Part shown: positions 34,575 to 44,391 of the stretch, one piece after another | Numbering within the stretch: the first letter of the stretch is position 1 | How the letters are laid out: every line of letters starts with the position of its first letter | Assembly: GCF_004153685.1 (NCBI RefSeq) | Contig: NZ_SDQD01000002.1 | Location: 620,001-684,000 of the forward strand | Reading direction: 5' to 3' | Source: Pollutimonas harenae | GTDB taxonomy: Bacteria > Pseudomonadota > Gammaproteobacteria > Burkholderiales > Burkholderiaceae_B | DNA: 64,000 bases | Position numbers and translations under genes: made by a program | Notes under the pieces: model-generated | Seen by the model: the letters and a program-made list of their open reading frames with translations, nothing else | Databases searched by the model: none | Told to the model about the DNA's origin: nothing

Positions 34575-36986
34575 ATGCAATTTCCTGAGTCCTGGCTACG
34601 CGCTTTTGCAAACCCTGATCTCGATACTGACACCTTATCGCATCGCCTCACCATGGCCGGCCTGGAGGTTGAAGAGACCACCACGGCGGCTCCCCCCTTC
34701 AGCGGCGTGGTGGTAGCGCTCATCAAGGAAATTGCCGCGCATCCCAATGCTGACAAGCTTCGCATTTGCCAGGTAGACGACGGCTCGGGCGATTTGCTGC
34801 AAATTGTTTGTGGTGCGCCTAATGCGGCGGCAGGCATCAAGGTGCCTTTGGCGCGCGTAGGCGCTGAGCTGCCAGGCGGCATGAAAATAGGTGTCGCCAA
34901 GATGCGTGGCATTGAGTCGTCAGGCATGCTTTGTTCGGCTCGTGAGCTGGGCCTGTCGCAAGACCATGCAGGCTTGCTCGAGCTGGGCGCCGATGCAACG
35001 GTGGGCGCATCGCTGCGTACAGCGCTTGATCTGGATGACACGATATTTACCTTGAAGATGACGCCCAACCGGGCTGATTGTCTGTCCATCCTCGGTGTTG
35101 CGCGCGAAGTGTCCGCATTGACGGGAGCTGTATTGCAGCTGCCAAGTTTTGAGGCCGTGCCCGTTACTTTGCATGATCGCCTGTCGGTGACGGTGAAGGC
35201 ACCGGATTTGTGCGGACGTTTTGCCGGTCGCGTCATACGCGGAGTCAATGCTCGCGCCGCCACACCCGCCTGGATGAAGAGCCGCCTGGAGCGTGCAGGA
35301 CAGCGTTCGATCTCTGCCCTGGTTGATATCTCCAACTATGTCATGCTTGAACTGGGGCGGCCTACCCATGTATTCGACCTGAAACGCATAGAGGGCGGCT
35401 TGACCGTGCGCTGGGCCAATCAGGGCGAGCAGCTTGAGTTGCTGAATGGCCAAACCGTTGCGCTGGCACCCGATGTTGGCGTTGTTGCAACGGATAGTGC
35501 GGTGGAAAGTCTGGCCGGTATCATGGGTGGCGAGGCAACCGCCGTGACGCTGGATACTACTGACATCTACCTCGAGGGTGCATTCTGGTGGCCAGAGGCG
35601 ATCATGGGTCGCCCACGCCGGTATAAGTTCAGCTCCGAAGCCAGTCATCGCTTCGAGCGTGGCGTTGATTTTGATTCGATCACAGAGCATCTGGAGTTCA
35701 TGACCCGGCTGCTGATCGATATTTGCGGCGGCCAAGTCGGCCCACTGGATGATCAAATCGTCAATTTGCCTGCGCGTAAGCCGGTTTCCATGCGACTGGC
35801 GCGTTGTCATCGCATTTTGGGCGTGCCGGTATCGCGCGCCGAAGTTGAAGGTATATTCACGCGGCTTGGCCTGCCTTTTGAGGTGCAGGAGGGCGATGTA
35901 TTCGTGGTGACTCCGCCATCGTATCGCTTTGACCTGTTCATCGAAGAAGACTTGATCGAAGAGGTCGCACGCATATATGGTTTTGAGCGTATTCCTGATG
36001 TGCCCCCAATGGCGCGAGCAAAGATGCTGACCAGCCCTGAGGCATTACGCGGGCCGCACGCCTTGCGCGCCCGTATGGCCGGGCAAGATTACCAGGAAGT
36101 CATCAACTTCGCTTTCGTGGAAGAGGCCTGGGAGCGCGATTATGCAGGCAATACTGATCCCATCAAGTTGCTTAATCCCATCGCCAGCCAACTGGCGGTG
36201 ATGCGCTCCAGCCTGATCGGCGGACTGCTGGCCAATATCATTCATAACGCCAATCGGAAGCAAAGCCGTGTCAGGGTTTTTGAATTGGGCCGGGTCTTTA
36301 TGCGTGACGTCAGTGTTGTCGACGGTGATCTGGCAGTGGCAGGCATACATCAGCCGCAGCGTCTCGCCGGCGCGGCCTGGGGGCCGGCTGTGGAAGAGCA
36401 ATGGGGTACGCCGGTGCGCCAGGTCGATTTCTACGATGTCAAGAAAGATGTGGAGTGTCTGTTGGGTGCCCAGGGGGCAAACCTGGAGTGTCTTGCAGAT
36501 ACTCATCCGGCCTTGCACCCTGGCCGTTCGGCCCGATTGCAGCTGGCCGGCAAGCATATAGGCTGGCTGGGCGAGCTGCATCCACGCTGGGCACAGCAGT
36601 GCGACCTGACGCATGCGCCAGTCGTTTTCGAACTCGATGCCGATGCTGTTTCTGTCCAGGCGTTTCCTGCGCCTACCGAAATTTCACGCCAGCCAGTGGT
36701 GATTCGCGACTTGGCGGTATGGGCTGGCCTGGATGTATCGTATAAGGATTTGTTGAACACACTTACGCATGTAATTGAATCTAATGCTACTCTTGGCATC
36801 GTCAAAGATATTAAACTGTTTGATGTCTGGCGCGACAAGTCGGCAGAAACCAGCGAAAAGAGCATGGCGTTTCGCTTCTGGTTACAAGATCGTGAAACCA
36901 CGCTGGACGACGCCAGGGTTGAGCAATGCATGGCGTTGTTGCTTGAAGCGTTAGTCAGCGCCCACGGTATACGTCAGCGCGCCTAA
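34575..36986 (+). CDS. pheT: phenylalanyl-tRNA synthetase beta subunit
   Basis: 803 residues. The domains in order are an N-terminal tRNA-binding (EMAP-like, about 40-150) domain, B3/B4 editing (about 210-385), B5 (about 400-475), the catalytic-like core, and a C-terminal ferredoxin-fold anticodon-binding domain (about 708-800). The B3/B4 domain hydrolyses Tyr-tRNA-Phe. It lies 78 bases after pheS and 12 bases before ihfA. Length is normal for proteobacteria. Confidence 0.97.
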   Translation: MQFPESWLRAFANPDLDTDTLSHRLTMAGLEVEETTTAAPPFSGVVVALIKEIAAHPNADKLRICQVDDGSGDLLQIVCGAPNAAAGIKVPLARVGAELPGGMKIGVAKMRGIESSGMLCSARELGLSQDHAGLLELGADATVGASLRTALDLDDTIFTLKMTPNRADCLSILGVAREVSALTGAVLQLPSFEAVPVTLHDRLSVTVKAPDLCGRFAGRVIRGVNARAATPAWMKSRLERAGQRSISALVDISNYVMLELGRPTHVFDLKRIEGGLTVRWANQGEQLELLNGQTVALAPDVGVVATDSAVESLAGIMGGEATAVTLDTTDIYLEGAFWWPEAIMGRPRRYKFSSEASHRFERGVDFDSITEHLEFMTRLLIDICGGQVGPLDDQIVNLPARKPVSMRLARCHRILGVPVSRAEVEGIFTRLGLPFEVQEGDVFVVTPPSYRFDLFIEEDLIEEVARIYGFERIPDVPPMARAKMLTSPEALRGPHALRARMAGQDYQEVINFAFVEEAWERDYAGNTDPIKLLNPIASQLAVMRSSLIGGLLANIIHNANRKQSRVRVFELGRVFMRDVSVVDGDLAVAGIHQPQRLAGAAWGPAVEEQWGTPVRQVDFYDVKKDVECLLGAQGANLECLADTHPALHPGRSARLQLAGKHIGWLGELHPRWAQQCDLTHAPVVFELDADAVSVQAFPAPTEISRQPVVIRDLAVWAGLDVSYKDLLNTLTHVIESNATLGIVKDIKLFDVWRDKSAETSEKSMAFRFWLQDRETTLDDARVEQCMALLLEALVSAHGIRQRA

Positions 36987-36998
36987 GGAGGCCACATT

Positions 36999-37319
36999 AT
37001 GAATCCGGAACGTACCCTGACCAAGGCAGAGCTGGCCGAGTTGCTGTTTGACCGTGTGGGTTTGAACAAGCGTGAAGCCAAGGATATTGTCGATACTTTT
37101 TTCGAAGAAATTCGCGATTCGCTCGCACGCGGGGTCGAAGTCAAGTTGTCTGGCTTTGGTAATTTCCAGGTCCGTGACAAACCGCCGCGCCCAGGACGAA
37201 ATCCGAAAACCGGTGAAGTCATTCCGATCGCCGCACGACGTGTTGTTACCTTTCATGCCAGCCAGAAACTCAAGTCTGTCGTAGAATCAGCCGGGAAAGC
37301 CCCTGCATCCATCGGGTAA
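36999..37319 (+). CDS. ihfA: integration host factor alpha subunit
   Basis: 106 residues. [38 protein letters not shown] and the beta-arm [20 protein letters not shown], with the proline that intercalates DNA, identify the alpha subunit. IHF bends DNA, including at sigma-54 promoters such as that of glnK. AAGGAG lies 10 bases ahead of the ATG. The pheT-ihfA order is conserved in proteobacteria. Confidence 0.96.
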   Translation: MNPERTLTKAELAELLFDRVGLNKREAKDIVDTFFEEIRDSLARGVEVKLSGFGNFQVRDKPPRPGRNPKTGEVIPIAARRVVTFHASQKLKSVVESAGKAPASIG

Positions 37320-37322
37320 CCT

Positions 37323-37745
37323 ATGAGCACCAGCGAAACTCCTGTCACCTTGCCCCCCATTCCAGCCAAACGCTATTTCACGATAGGCGAGGTCAGTGAC
37401 CTTTGCTGCGTCAAGCCGCATGTGCTGCGTTACTGGGAGCAGGAATTCACCCAGCTCAAACCTGTCAAGCGTCGTGGTAATCGCCGTTATTATCAGCACC
37501 ACGAAGTACTGCTGATACGACGCATACGCGATCTGTTGTACGAGCAGGGTTTCACCATCAGCGGAGCGCGCAATCGGCTGGGTGACCTGCACGACGTTCC
37601 TCACGACCAGGACGCCGCGGTGCGTTTATCGGGCGCGGAGTTGCAGGCCCTGCGCAATGATTTGAATGCGCTCAAAGGCATGTTGGCCGAGGCTCTGGAA
37701 AGCACTCCTGCAAACGAGCACGGCGAATCTTTCCGCTTGTCCTGA
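37323..37745 (+). CDS. MerR-family transcriptional regulator
   Basis: 140 residues. The winged-helix DNA-binding domain begins at residue 19 (YFTIGEVSDLCCVKPHVLRYWEQEF), followed by RRYYQHHEVLLIRRIRDLL. The C-terminal half is helical with no obvious metal-binding cysteines, so it is not a classical metal sensor. It follows ihfA after 3 bases, a conserved neighbour in betaproteobacteria whose target is unknown to me. A terminator closes the operon. Confidence 0.9.
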   Translation: MSTSETPVTLPPIPAKRYFTIGEVSDLCCVKPHVLRYWEQEFTQLKPVKRRGNRRYYQHHEVLLIRRIRDLLYEQGFTISGARNRLGDLHDVPHDQDAAVRLSGAELQALRNDLNALKGMLAEALESTPANEHGESFRLS

Positions 37746-37794
37746 TATCCGTATTCCGGCTGTGGGGGGGTTGCCTCCGGCCATAAGAAAATAT

Positions 37795-37843
37795 AAAACC
37801 CCAATGTCCGTCACGGCTGTATTGTGACCGGCATTGGGGTTTT
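37795..37843 (+). terminator. Rho-independent terminator after merR
   Basis: AAAACCCCAATG (37795-37806) pairs fully with CATTGGGGTTTT (37832-37843), with more pairing inside (GTCAC/GTGAC). It is A-rich on one side and T-rich on the other, so it could act both ways, and it closes the rpmI-to-merR operon. Confidence 0.9.
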
Positions 37844-37897
37844 AGTCGTATCGAAGGTCAACAATAGTTAAGATTGGACTAAAACTTTGGACAAAAC

Positions 37898-38386
37898 ATG
37901 AGGACAACCGTAACGTTGAGTCTGTCCATGTTTATGCCTAGGGCCAGCTGCCATCCGCTGCGCTTGTCCATCATGCCTTACGTCTCGCCGATCATCCATC
38001 CTGAAGAAAACAATGAGCAGCATATAGTGCTGGCCATCAAGCAGCATATAGCCAATGGCCCTGCCTCGCTCAGCCTGGATGATCTGTCGGAGGCCTTAGG
38101 TATTAGCAAAAAGCGGATTTCGAGTATTTTTCGCAAGCAACTAGGCGTCAGTGTGGCGCAATTTATGCGCGATGAGCGTATGCGCAGGGCACAGCGCCTG
38201 CTGGTGCAGACTTCTCTTGATATCCGCATGATTGCACAAGCACTGGGTTACTCGAGCAGCGCGAATTTTTCCAACGCTTTTCGCGATCATATCGGAATGT
38301 CACCCAGTGTTTTTCGTGAAACGGCGCCCATGACTTCCATTACGGCATTGCAGGGCTCCATGAAATGGAGCTCGACCGACCCCTGA
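37898..38386 (+). CDS. AraC-family type helix-turn-helix regulator
   Basis: 162 residues consisting mostly of an AraC C-terminal DNA-binding domain. The first helix-turn-helix is at LSLDDLSEALGISKKRISSIFRKQ (given in two parts, about 58-80) and the second at IRMIAQALGYSSSANFSNAFRDHIGMSP near 108-135. There is no room for the usual ligand domain, so it is a short SoxS/MarA-like form. The start is uncertain: ATG 37898 has TTGGA upstream, while Met at 37928 and 37973 have no ribosome site. Its target is unknown; it stands alone before sdaA. Confidence 0.75.
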   Translation: MRTTVTLSLSMFMPRASCHPLRLSIMPYVSPIIHPEENNEQHIVLAIKQHIANGPASLSLDDLSEALGISKKRISSIFRKQLGVSVAQFMRDERMRRAQRLLVQTSLDIRMIAQALGYSSSANFSNAFRDHIGMSPSVFRETAPMTSITALQGSMKWSSTDP

Positions 38387-38396
38387 TTCAGTGCTT

Positions 38397-38429
38397 AAAA
38401 AAGCTCCGGCCGGGGCAGGCTGGCCGGAG
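38397..38429 (-). terminator. terminator-like hairpin on the minus strand
   Basis: CTCCGGCC/GGCCGGAG, an 8-base stem with a 10-base loop, is followed on the minus strand by GCTTTTTT. On the plus strand the T-run is missing. No minus-strand gene lies upstream of it (sdaA is on plus), so it may stop antisense transcripts or act partly on the AraC-type gene. Confidence 0.5.
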
Positions 38430-38481
38430 TCTGTGATGCCCCCAGTGTAGAATCGGCGAAACAGCACGGGGGGGTTCCGCG

Positions 38482-39867
38482 ATGACACTTTCGGTATTTG
38501 ATATCTTCAAGGTTGGCATAGGTCCGTCAAGCTCGCATACGGTGGGCCCCATGCGTGCCGCCCGCAATTTTGCGCGCAATCTTCAGGCTCAAGGCCTGTT
38601 GGGCCGGGTCGAAAATATCAATGTTGCGTTGTACGGATCGCTGGCCGAAACAGGCCGTGGCCATGGCACCGATATGGGCATCATGCTGGGTCTTATGGGT
38701 GCCTCCCCCGATACTGTCGAGCCCTCTGATATTTCTCGTCTGATTGATGCAGTCAATACAAGCGGAAAGCTTGAGCTATGGGAGGCAAAAACCATTGCAT
38801 TCAACCCCAATCGGGCTTTTTCCTATCGCATCAAACCCATGGCTGAGCATCCCAATGGCATGCGTTTCGAAGCGCTCGACAATAGCGGTGCAAGCGTCAG
38901 CACGGAACGCTATGTGTCCATAGGTGGTGGGTTCATACGTGCACTTGATGCTATCGAGACCGATGAAACCGTACCTCAGCATGATCCCGTTCCATATAGT
39001 TTTTCGACTGGCGCACAGTTACTTGATTTATGCGAGACAACGGGCCTGTCTGTCGCCCAGCTCATGATGGCGAATGAAACTGCACTGGCTCCGGAGCACG
39101 AAGTCCGTAAAGGCATCCTGCATATCGCCGAGGTGATGAATGCTTGTATAGACCGTGGTTGCGGCATCAGTAATGATCAGGCCGATCAGTTGCTGCCGGG
39201 CGGCCTGAAGGTTCGTCGTCGTGCACCTGTGCTGTATCGCGAATTGCAACGCGACATCAACAAGAACGACGCCCTGTATGCGATGGACTGGGTCAATTTG
39301 TTCGCCATGGCCGTCAACGAAGAGAACGCGGCCAGCGGGCGCGTCGTGACAGCACCCACCAATGGTGCGGCCGGATTGCTGCCAGCCGTACTGCGGTATT
39401 ACCAAACGTTCATCCCGGAATGTGCAGAGCAAGGGGTGATTGATTTTCTGCTGACCGCTGCAGCAGTAGGCTTTTTGTATAAAGAGAATGCTTCGATTTC
39501 GGGGGCCGAGGTCGGCTGCCAGGGAGAGGTCGGTGTAGCGTGTTCCATGGCTGCGGCTGGACTGGCAGCCGTGCTGGGCGGTAGTCCCCGGCAGGTGGAA
39601 AACGCTGCTGAAATAGGCATGGAGCACAACCTGGGCCTGACTTGCGATCCCATAGGCGGTCTAGTGCAGATTCCCTGCATAGAGCGCAATGCCATGGGTG
39701 CCGTGAAAGCGATCAATGCAGCCAGGCTGGCGCTGCAGGGAGATGGCATCCATCATGTATCGCTTGATGCCGTCATCGAAACCATGCGTCAGACCGGCGC
39801 TGACATGCGCTCCAAGTATAAAGAAACCTCGCGTGGCGGCCTGGCCGTCAATGTGGTGGTTTGTTAG
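38482..39867 (+). CDS. sdaA: L-serine ammonia-lyase (iron-sulfur)
   Basis: 461 residues, the single-chain form with beta and alpha domains. [27 protein letters not shown] is the family start and [10 protein letters not shown] its end. The cysteines in the alpha domain, including the CSMAAAG and LTCDPIGG contexts, fit the [4Fe-4S] cluster used to dehydrate serine to pyruvate and ammonia. A G-rich ribosome site precedes the ATG. The stop overlaps the stop of the convergent anti-sigma gene by 4 bases, so the two ends share DNA with no terminator between them. Confidence 0.96.
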   Translation: MTLSVFDIFKVGIGPSSSHTVGPMRAARNFARNLQAQGLLGRVENINVALYGSLAETGRGHGTDMGIMLGLMGASPDTVEPSDISRLIDAVNTSGKLELWEAKTIAFNPNRAFSYRIKPMAEHPNGMRFEALDNSGASVSTERYVSIGGGFIRALDAIETDETVPQHDPVPYSFSTGAQLLDLCETTGLSVAQLMMANETALAPEHEVRKGILHIAEVMNACIDRGCGISNDQADQLLPGGLKVRRRAPVLYRELQRDINKNDALYAMDWVNLFAMAVNEENAASGRVVTAPTNGAAGLLPAVLRYYQTFIPECAEQGVIDFLLTAAAVGFLYKENASISGAEVGCQGEVGVACSMAAAGLAAVLGGSPRQVENAAEIGMEHNLGLTCDPIGGLVQIPCIERNAMGAVKAINAARLALQGDGIHHVSLDAVIETMRQTGADMRSKYKETSRGGLAVNVVVC

Positions 39868-40973
39868 GTGCCTCCGGTAGACTCGGTGCCGGTTTTTTCG
39901 GGCTGGGCACCGAAGGTAACCATACGACCAATAAAGAGTACTGGGCCGCTGGGGCTGGCAGTGGGCGAGCCTCCTTTGGGCTCCAGCGTCATCTCAAAGA
40001 TCTGATCGGCATTTATATTGCCCATCAGGGTGGCAGGCACCGTTACCGGTTGATTCGGGTCAATCAGGCCCAAAGAGCGGGGTGCCGGCATACTCTTGCT
40101 ATGTGTCCATAGTTGTACCGAAGCGTCGGCAGGGATGTCACTGCGCACCTTGGGGCTCATCAAAACATTCCGATGTGGATCCACCGTCACGACCCAGGCG
40201 GGGGTGGAACTCTGTCCGGGTGCTTGCAGTATGGCCGCTTGTGTGGGCGCCACCTGGAGTATGGTGATGGGCGGAGGAAGAGGCTGAGAGGGAATCAGGG
40301 CCAGAGCCAACGATGCAGCGGCAAAGACCAGGGTTGCCAGCCGCCAGAACCATATGCTCCCGCGCTTTTCTTTTTTCTGTGTATTGATCCCTCGAGCTTC
40401 AGACTGTGGCTGGGGGCTGGCAGTATTCATGGCCGCGGCGGCGTCAGGGGCCTTGGCTTTTATTGGTGTTGGGATGCTTGCCTCAGGACGGCTGGGCTCG
40501 GGTCGAGCTGGGCTCCCGATTTCCTCAAGATATTCCCGGCTGATGGCGGGCTCGGTGCGTAGGCGCTGGCCTCTGGCAGGAGTAGCAGGAGCAGGTATGG
40601 GCGCCGGACTGGCGGGCGTCGTGACGGTGGTGATGGGTGCTGTGGCGATGGAGTCGGGCTGGATCGCGTCTGTCGTCGACAGGGCGTCAGGCTGCGTATC
40701 GTTGTCGGGCTTGCGATACAGGCTTGCTGGTGTGGGCGTCGTATCGTGACCCAGACTGTTTTGAATACGCTGGAGCAGCAACGGGGACGGATCAACTGGA
40801 GGAAGCAGGTCGGTCAACTCCAATAGGTGGTGTTCCCAGGCCAGGGCAGTGGTGACCGCTTGCTGGTCACTGCCCAGTAGTGCGTGTGCCTGACTGATTT
40901 CGCTGGTGCTTAAGAGCCCTAACGTATATTCGCCCAGCAGAATGTCGTGTTTGGTGCTGTTGCTGCCTGTCAT
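39864..40973 (-). CDS. anti-sigma factor (RskA-type) with long Pro-rich linker
   Basis: 369 residues. The N-terminal 80 residues (HDILLGEYTLGLLSTSEISQAHALL) are the sigma-binding zinc-less ASD-like region of RskA proteins. A Pro/Ala/Thr-rich linker follows (about 80-205), then one transmembrane helix near 210-230 and a periplasmic RskA C-terminal domain with PTQAAILQAP and SVQLWTHSK. It would hold the ECF sigma factor encoded just before it at the membrane. It overlaps the sigma gene by 4 bases (ATGA) and sdaA by 4 bases. The linker is unusually long for the family as I know it. Confidence 0.82.
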   Translation of the reverse strand: MTGSNSTKHDILLGEYTLGLLSTSEISQAHALLGSDQQAVTTALAWEHHLLELTDLLPPVDPSPLLLQRIQNSLGHDTTPTPASLYRKPDNDTQPDALSTTDAIQPDSIATAPITTVTTPASPAPIPAPATPARGQRLRTEPAISREYLEEIGSPARPEPSRPEASIPTPIKAKAPDAAAAMNTASPQPQSEARGINTQKKEKRGSIWFWRLATLVFAAASLALALIPSQPLPPPITILQVAPTQAAILQAPGQSSTPAWVVTVDPHRNVLMSPKVRSDIPADASVQLWTHSKSMPAPRSLGLIDPNQPVTVPATLMGNINADQIFEMTLEPKGGSPTASPSGPVLFIGRMVTFGAQPEKTGTESTGGT

Positions 40974-41494
40974 GCTTGCCGCTGCTCCGTGAACTTGCTG
41001 AGTCCTTGCTGGACCCGTGCTTTGATGTTCGGGGTCGAAACCTTGAGCCGCTCGGATATTTGCTCGTAATGGCAGCCTTGGTAAAAAGCCATCAGGATGG
41101 CCTGACGCGGGGCGTCCTCAAGTGTTGCCAGAGTGTGGGTCAGGCTGCCAGCCTCGGCGGTGGTGGGCAAGGCTGGCAATGCTTCGGACCACACAGCCAG
41201 GCCGGGGCGGATACGCCCAGTCTGACGCAAGCGCGCCAGGGCGCGATAACGAAGAATACTGTGCATCCAGGCACGGGCGCTGCTGGTCTGTGGGTCAAAG
41301 CTTTCGGCGTTCTTCCAGATCAAGATAAAAGCGTCTCTGACCAGGTCTTCAGCACCGGCGCGCTCGCCAAGCATTTTCAGGCTTAACGCAAGCATATGTG
41401 GCGCTTCGTGAAGATAAAGATCCTGGAAGGCGTGTTGATCGCCTCGCGCGCAGGCAAGCAGTGCAGTGTCGTAGTCGAAAAGTGGAACAGCCAT
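40970..41494 (-). CDS. ECF-type RNA polymerase sigma factor
   Basis: 174 residues. Region 2 (AFQDLYLHEAPHMLALSLKMLGERAGAEDLVRDAFILIWKN) and region 4 (APRQAILMAFYQGCHYEQISERLKVSTPNIKARVQQGL) are seen in order, with no region 1.1 or 3, as in ECF (SigK-like) factors. GGAG precedes the ATG. It is the first gene of a two-gene unit with its anti-sigma. The stimulus and regulon are unknown; I see no obvious duplicated promoter motif in the window. Confidence 0.9.
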   Translation of the reverse strand: MAVPLFDYDTALLACARGDQHAFQDLYLHEAPHMLALSLKMLGERAGAEDLVRDAFILIWKNAESFDPQTSSARAWMHSILRYRALARLRQTGRIRPGLAVWSEALPALPTTAEAGSLTHTLATLEDAPRQAILMAFYQGCHYEQISERLKVSTPNIKARVQQGLSKFTEQRQA

Positions 41495-41592
41495 ACAATC
41501 TCCGGTTCTCCCCTTGGGGTAGGCGTTATTGTATTAGCTGTTCCAGGGCGATCAGTATGTGAAGTGACAAGTCAGCAGTAACAGGAGTTAAC

Positions 41593-42573
41593 TCAAGATG
41601 GTTGTATGCCTGCTTTTTTGATGATTTCACCCCATTTTTTTGTTTCGTCAGCTTGGAATTTGGCCAGCTCATCAGGGGTGGACGTGACCGGTTTTGTGCC
41701 TGTCTGGGAGTAGAACTGTTGCGCCGCCTTGCGGGTGGTGGCATTGACGATCAGGTCGTGCAGTTTAGAGACGACGTCTTTGGGTGTGTTGGCGGGCACA
41801 TAGGCACCGAACCAGTAGCCCATTTTATAGCCTGGTACACCTGAGTCGGCTATAGGTGCGATATCTGGTGCCAGCGGTAAGGGTTTGTTGTCGGTCACCC
41901 CCAGTGCACGCAGCTTGCCTGCCTTGACTTGTGGCAAGCCCGTGGCCATGTCCGCCATCATCATGTCTATCTGGCCACCCAGCAAGTCGGTAATGACCAG
42001 AGGATTACTCTTGTATGGAACATGCAGCAGTTCTACATCAGCCATTTGCTGGAACAGTTCGCCGGCCACCCGGCTGCTCGAACTACCGCTGCCAAAGGTG
42101 AGTTTGCCAGGATTTTCTTTGGCCAGCTTGATGAAGTCCTTTACTGTTTTGGCTGGAGAGCTCGGATTCACCACCATGATTTGCCCGCCTGTGCCGAGCA
42201 GGGTGATCGGTTGAAAGTCTTTGACTGGATCGTAGCTTAGCTTTTTGTACAGATGAGGGTTGGCTGCCTGCGAGGTGTTGGTAGTGATCAGTACACGATA
42301 ACCGTCAGGAGCTGCCCTGGCCACGTCGCTGGCGCCTATCATGGCGCTGGCTCCGGGCTTGTTCTCGATGACCACAGGTTGATCGATTTGTTCGGAGACA
42401 CCCTGACCTATGGCCCGGGCAAATTGATCAGTTGCACTGCCAGCGCCGAAAGGCACTACGAAGGTAATGGGTTTGTCGGGATAGTCAGCGGCTTGGGCTG
42501 GCGCGGTCAGAGGTATGCCGAGCATGCCGACCAGACTGGCCAGTAGGGTTTTACGCAGGAATGCAGATTTCAT
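41593..42573 (-). CDS. tripartite tricarboxylate transporter-type (Bug) solute-binding protein
   Basis: 326 residues. A signal peptide (MKSAFLRKTLLASLVGML...PAQA) precedes a Bug fold with the motif YPDKPITFVVPFGAGSATDQFARAIG and VENKPGASAMIGASDVARAAPDGY. Bug proteins bind small carboxylates or other metabolites in the periplasm. They are abundant in Bordetella-like genomes, often without nearby TctA/TctB permease genes; none is here. The gene sits after the two AtuA-type genes on the same strand, so its ligand may be the substrate of that pathway. Confidence 0.93.
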   Translation of the reverse strand: MKSAFLRKTLLASLVGMLGIPLTAPAQAADYPDKPITFVVPFGAGSATDQFARAIGQGVSEQIDQPVVIENKPGASAMIGASDVARAAPDGYRVLITTNTSQAANPHLYKKLSYDPVKDFQPITLLGTGGQIMVVNPSSPAKTVKDFIKLAKENPGKLTFGSGSSSSRVAGELFQQMADVELLHVPYKSNPLVITDLLGGQIDMMMADMATGLPQVKAGKLRALGVTDNKPLPLAPDIAPIADSGVPGYKMGYWFGAYVPANTPKDVVSKLHDLIVNATTRKAAQQFYSQTGTKPVTSTPDELAKFQADETKKWGEIIKKAGIQPS

Positions 42574-42605
42574 GAGAGTCTCCTTTTAGTGGGTTTATTT
42601 GAAGC

Positions 42606-42980
42606 TTAGGTGGAAATGTCAGGCACGTCCTTTGCCAGTCTGCTCTCCAAGCTTATGGGAAAGTCGAGCAAGTGAAACGACAACGCCTTGCCGTGAGTAT
42701 CCAGGTTCAGGGCGTCGTTGACGCCGCCGTCCAGAACATCGTGCAGTACGAAATTCAAGGCATGAATGGATTCAATGAGGTAACGCTGTACCCGGCTTGG
42801 CTTTCGGTAGGCAAACCAGTCCAGCAGCGCTGCTTCAGTCAGTTGCGCCTCAAGCAGCGGAAAGTATTCAGGCTTGTACGCAATGACGCTGATATTGGAT
42901 ATATTGCCTTTGTCGCCGCTGCGGCTGTGTGCCAGCCGATATAAGGGCAGGGTAGTCAATGGAGTGTCCGACGACTTCAT
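42606..42980 (-). CDS. AtuA-like small protein (ferredoxin-fold)
   Basis: 124 residues beginning TTLPLYRLAHSRSGDKGNISNISVIAYKPEYFP when read in pieces, the pattern of the small AtuA-like domain that in other genomes is often fused to the C-terminus of AtuA. It overlaps the end of the large AtuA gene by 4 bases (ATGA). It is probably a subunit or domain partner of that protein. Enzymatic role is not established. Confidence 0.8.
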   Translation of the reverse strand: MKSSDTPLTTLPLYRLAHSRSGDKGNISNISVIAYKPEYFPLLEAQLTEAALLDWFAYRKPSRVQRYLIESIHALNFVLHDVLDGGVNDALNLDTHGKALSFHLLDFPISLESRLAKDVPDIST

Positions 42981-44332
42981 GCTTCCTCCAGAAAGCGCCA
43001 GTTGGCTGGGGCCAGATCGCGCGGTATGTGGCTGGACACACTGTTCAAGCGCGGGCGCAATGATGTTCTGACGCCGCCCCCGCCGGCTGGTCCGCAGGTA
43101 TACAGCGCAGTCACCTCGCGCAGCACGCCCTCTGCAATCTCCTTTTGGGCGTGTGTGCCGGCAATGCGCAAGCGTACATCGCGTGCGGCGCTCGGGCTAT
43201 GTTGACGCAAGTATTCGCCGTGATCGTCTCCAAGAATACTGACTACGCCGATCAGGTCGGCACGCAGTTGCATACGCTGACCCAAGCGTTTTATGACGAC
43301 GTCGGCAGCTTGACGGGCCCTGGCTTCTGCCTGTACGCCAGCGTATGAAATTTCAGCTTCGGCCAGCCACCCACCATGGTGACAGATGTTGACTTTCAAG
43401 GTGTCGGGCCGTTGATGGCCGGTGATGCCGCCAACACGGACGATGTCAGGAGCTGTTTGCTCAACTTTGACCTGGCTGATGTCGGCAGTGACGTCCGGTG
43501 TCAGATAAGCTGCTGGATCGTGCACTTCGTATAGCAGTTGTTCTTTGACGGTTTGTTCGCTGACGATGCCTCCGGTGGCAGAGGCCTTGGTGATAGTCAT
43601 GGCCCCCGAGGCTTCGATCTCGGCGATGGGAAACCCCAGATTGTCCATGCCGGGTACCTCTTTGAGGCCTGGGACGGAAAAGTAGCCGCCTGTGACTTGT
43701 GTGCCGCATTCGAGCAGGTGTCCCGCCATGGTGGCGCAGCCCAGCTTGTGCCAGTCGTTGGGGGCCCATCCAAAGTGGGCCAGGGCGGGGCCCAGGACCA
43801 GGGACGGATCGGCGACTCTGCCGGCGACAACGATGTCTGCACCGGCAAGCAAGGCCTGGGCGATTTCATGGGCACCCTGGTAGGCGTTGGCGCTGACGAT
43901 ATCCATGCGATCGAAATGACTGGGGCCGAGCTGTTCCCTTAAGTAATCCAATTGATCGGTTCGGACAAGTTGATCGCCGGACAGCACGGCAATGCGGGGT
44001 GCGCGCAGGCCCAGTTCCTGGGCCAGCGTCTTGATCCGGCGTGCCGCTGCCAGAGGATTGGCTGCCCCGAAGTTACTGACGATACGAATATGATGATGAA
44101 GACAGATTCCCAGGACCGGTTTGAGCAGATCGACCAGCAATGGCTCATAGCCGAGTTCGGGGTTGCGATTTTTGGCCAACTGCGCCAAAGCCAATGTGCG
44201 TTCGGCCAGGGTCTCGAATATCAGTGCATGCCCGCTGTTTTCCACCAATGACTGGACGACAGGTAAGACACCATCGCTGCGGTCGCCTGAAAACCCGGTG
44301 GCACAACCAATCTTGAATGAATTTGTCTCCAT
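42977..44332 (-). CDS. AtuA-family (DUF1446) protein
   Basis: 451 residues with KIGCATGFSGDRSDGVLPVVQ at the N-terminus, then ADIVVAGRVADPSLVLGPALAHFGW and the C-terminal PAGGGGVR motif. AtuA proteins occur in acyclic terpene use (citronellol/geraniol) and in many carboxylate-degradation clusters. Their reaction is not well defined. The gene set (AtuA, AtuA-like, Bug protein, divergent LysR) lacks the atuB-H genes, so terpene use is not supported. It is transcribed away from the LysR gene with 95 bases between. Confidence 0.85.
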   Translation of the reverse strand: METNSFKIGCATGFSGDRSDGVLPVVQSLVENSGHALIFETLAERTLALAQLAKNRNPELGYEPLLVDLLKPVLGICLHHHIRIVSNFGAANPLAAARRIKTLAQELGLRAPRIAVLSGDQLVRTDQLDYLREQLGPSHFDRMDIVSANAYQGAHEIAQALLAGADIVVAGRVADPSLVLGPALAHFGWAPNDWHKLGCATMAGHLLECGTQVTGGYFSVPGLKEVPGMDNLGFPIAEIEASGAMTITKASATGGIVSEQTVKEQLLYEVHDPAAYLTPDVTADISQVKVEQTAPDIVRVGGITGHQRPDTLKVNICHHGGWLAEAEISYAGVQAEARARQAADVVIKRLGQRMQLRADLIGVVSILGDDHGEYLRQHSPSAARDVRLRIAGTHAQKEIAEGVLREVTALYTCGPAGGGGVRTSLRPRLNSVSSHIPRDLAPANWRFLEEA

Positions 44333-44391
44333 GGCCGTGTATGTCCTTGATTAATTTGTGGTAACTATAAAATCACACTATTAATTAGTAA

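Noticed and set aside
37746-37900. A tRNA gene after merR
   Set aside because: I looked for a cloverleaf because some relatives carry a tRNA here, but only a terminator hairpin is present.
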